This document shows, piece after piece, positions 62,934 through 64,000 of a stretch of 64,000 bases of DNA; positions within the stretch are counted from its first letter, which is position 1, and every line of letters starts with the position of its first letter. Source of the DNA: Citrobacter sp. (GTDB taxonomy: Bacteria; Pseudomonadota; Gammaproteobacteria; Enterobacterales; Enterobacteriaceae). The DNA is taken from assembly GCA_019415335.1 (NCBI GenBank), contig DXKH01000135.1, positions 62,001 through 126,000 of the forward strand. The letters run 5' to 3'. The notes under the pieces were generated by a model. The model had not been told where the DNA came from and did no database searches. It was given only the letters and a program-made list of their open reading frames with translations. A program made the translations under genes and the position numbers.

Positions 62934-63629
62934 TTATAAACTTTTCAGTTTGTTACTCATCAAAAATTGAATAATGACCTTTTCGACATCCAACGCATCG
63001 CGGGGATGTTTACATTCGAATTTGCAGGAGATCTGCTGGCAGGAATAAAGCTGATTGTTTTCATCGAACTCATTGATGGCAACAACATTGACAACCCGGA
63101 GATCGATCTGAAAACAGCCAAATTGTTCAAAATCAAGAGAGGCCCCTTTGATCAGCGCATTTTTATAAAGAAAACGCGTGTTCACTTTTTGCGAAATCAA
63201 TGCACAACCACCGCGAGAGATATTTTTAATTTGCAGCGAGTAATTCTCACCATTTTTATAGCGCCCAGAACAGTAAAAGTGATATCCCTTTAAAAAGGAG
63301 AAACGCTGGTGCTGCCGACGCTGAACCAATAAGATCACTTCAGGTATGCGATACGCCAACCCACATCCCAGTTTATCGGTCAGCGACTGACTGAATCTGG
63401 CATTAAATTTGATAATGCCGCTGTCACTGTGCAGGATAAAAGACTGAATGGTAGAGAGTGGGATTTCACTATTGTTAGCAATAACGAAGTAGTCGAAGTC
63501 AACCTTTTCTAATTGCGTTACCACGCTGGCGTCTTTAAATTTCAGTTCCACCTTAGTTTTTCTGAGAAGTTCTTCGCGAATAATGGCCACGATCTCAAAT
63601 TTATTGTCCTTTGCCATCCCAAATCCCAT
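62934..63629 (-). CDS. mrkH: MrkH-like PilZ-domain c-di-GMP-dependent regulator
   Basis: MrkH binds cyclic di-GMP and activates promoters of type 3 fimbriae and its own operon in Klebsiella. The 231-residue protein has an N-terminal YcgR-like domain (residues 1-100) and a PilZ domain with both c-di-GMP motifs: RxxxR as R105-R109 in RRQHQR, and NxSxxG as N136, S138, G141 in NISRGG. Blocks FEIVAIIREEL and the ILHSDSG segment agree with MrkH as I recall it. ATG 63627-63629 has AAGGA upstream and puts FEIVAI at the same distance from the start as in MrkH, so it is preferred to ATG 63617. The gene is very A/T-rich compared with the left part of the window, which suggests acquired DNA. Confidence 0.82.
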   Translation of the reverse strand: MGFGMAKDNKFEIVAIIREELLRKTKVELKFKDASVVTQLEKVDFDYFVIANNSEIPLSTIQSFILHSDSGIIKFNARFSQSLTDKLGCGLAYRIPEVILLVQRRQHQRFSFLKGYHFYCSGRYKNGENYSLQIKNISRGGCALISQKVNTRFLYKNALIKGASLDFEQFGCFQIDLRVVNVVAINEFDENNQLYSCQQISCKFECKHPRDALDVEKVIIQFLMSNKLKSL

Positions 63630-64000
63630 AGTAAAATCCTTATTTTTTGCATTTCAGATACTTCTCATTCGTGTTTATGATAAAAGACTAAGAATGGCTC
63701 CGATTCCTGGTTTTTGATTACCATAAGGGATTATCTTTCAGATATTTCGTATGATATTAAGTTTTTAGCTATTTTTACTGATTAATTGATATGTAAAAAC
63801 ATTCAGTGAAGTGTAAAAGTGGCCCGCATTATGCGCAGAAAAGCCTGAACTTAACGAAAACTTGATAACAAAAATGAATAAAATGAGATAACCCGCACGT
63901 TCCTGAAATATAAAGATGATATTTACACCTTTCGCAATAAAGATGACAAGTTGTGCTTTTTATGCACAACCTGCTGACAGATAACGGCAAAATTAAATAT
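63630..64000 (-). promoter_or_regulatory. A/T-rich control region upstream of mrkH-like gene
   Basis: No gene is seen in these 371 bases up to the window edge. Read towards mrkH, the hexamer TATCAA occurs at 63786-63791 and 63862-63867 (as TTGATA on the plus strand). This is the MrkH box sequence I recall from Klebsiella, where MrkH activates its own promoter. Chance matches are possible in such A/T-rich DNA. Confidence 0.5.

Overview
The window looks like a chromosomal segment from an enterobacterium close to Citrobacter. An E. coli-type gene order (fepB-entS-fepDGC-fepE-entF-ybdZ-fes-fepA-entD ... hokE ... ybdK-ybdJ ... ybdF-nfsB-ybdG ... pheP) forms a backbone. Between backbone genes lie blocks that, as I remember it, E. 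coli K-12 lacks at these places. The ramR-romA-ramA trio and a Klebsiella-type mrkHI pair argue against Escherichia itself. The species cannot be fixed from the sequence. I saw no transposase, integrase, tRNA, rRNA or CRISPR array.

Layout: (1) 1-14.5 kb, enterobactin locus: periplasmic binding protein end (FepB), exporter EntS, inner-membrane importer FepDGC, chain-length protein FepE, synthetase EntF with its MbtH partner YbdZ, cytosolic esterase Fes, receptor FepA and phosphopantetheinyl transferase EntD, under two divergent Fur-controlled promoters. (2) 14.5-25.5 kb, an inserted catabolic island: split transketolase, SorC-type regulator, FGGY kinase, ribose-type ABC importer with a DUF2291 lipoprotein, and two short-chain dehydrogenases. 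The parts suggest import of a polyol or sugar, oxidation to a ketose, phosphorylation, and cleavage by transketolase. Related A/T-rich palindromes precede both arms. (3) 25.6-25.8 kb, an apparently intact hokE/sokE type I toxin-antitoxin locus. (4) 26-32 kb, betT/betIBA choline-to-glycine-betaine osmoprotection, followed by a GNAT acetyltransferase. (5) 32.8-40.6 kb, ybdK and ybdJ, then a block with a secreted second enterochelin-esterase homologue and the ramR/romA/ramA multidrug regulon, then ybdF, nfsB and ybdG. (6) 40.6-45.1 kb, a LacI-controlled sugar-acid or inositol-like catabolic set (MFS symporter, TIM-barrel isomerase, Gfo/Idh/MocA oxidoreductase) with two tandem operators. (7) 45.2-50.2 kb, pheP, then a Fur-controlled operon of a YncE-like beta-propeller lipoprotein and a TonB-dependent siderophore receptor. 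(8) 50.4-64 kb, a coiled-coil J-domain protein, a LuxR-type regulator, a 3104-residue autotransporter adhesin, and a divergent pair resembling Klebsiella MrkI and MrkH (LuxR and PilZ).

Two themes stand out. Iron uptake is layered: enterobactin, an extra periplasmic esterase and a second siderophore receptor operon. At the right end a giant adhesin sits between two LuxR-type regulators and a PilZ c-di-GMP effector, which suggests that surface attachment is under c-di-GMP control. The adhesin circuit and the sugar island are the best candidates for undescribed biology.
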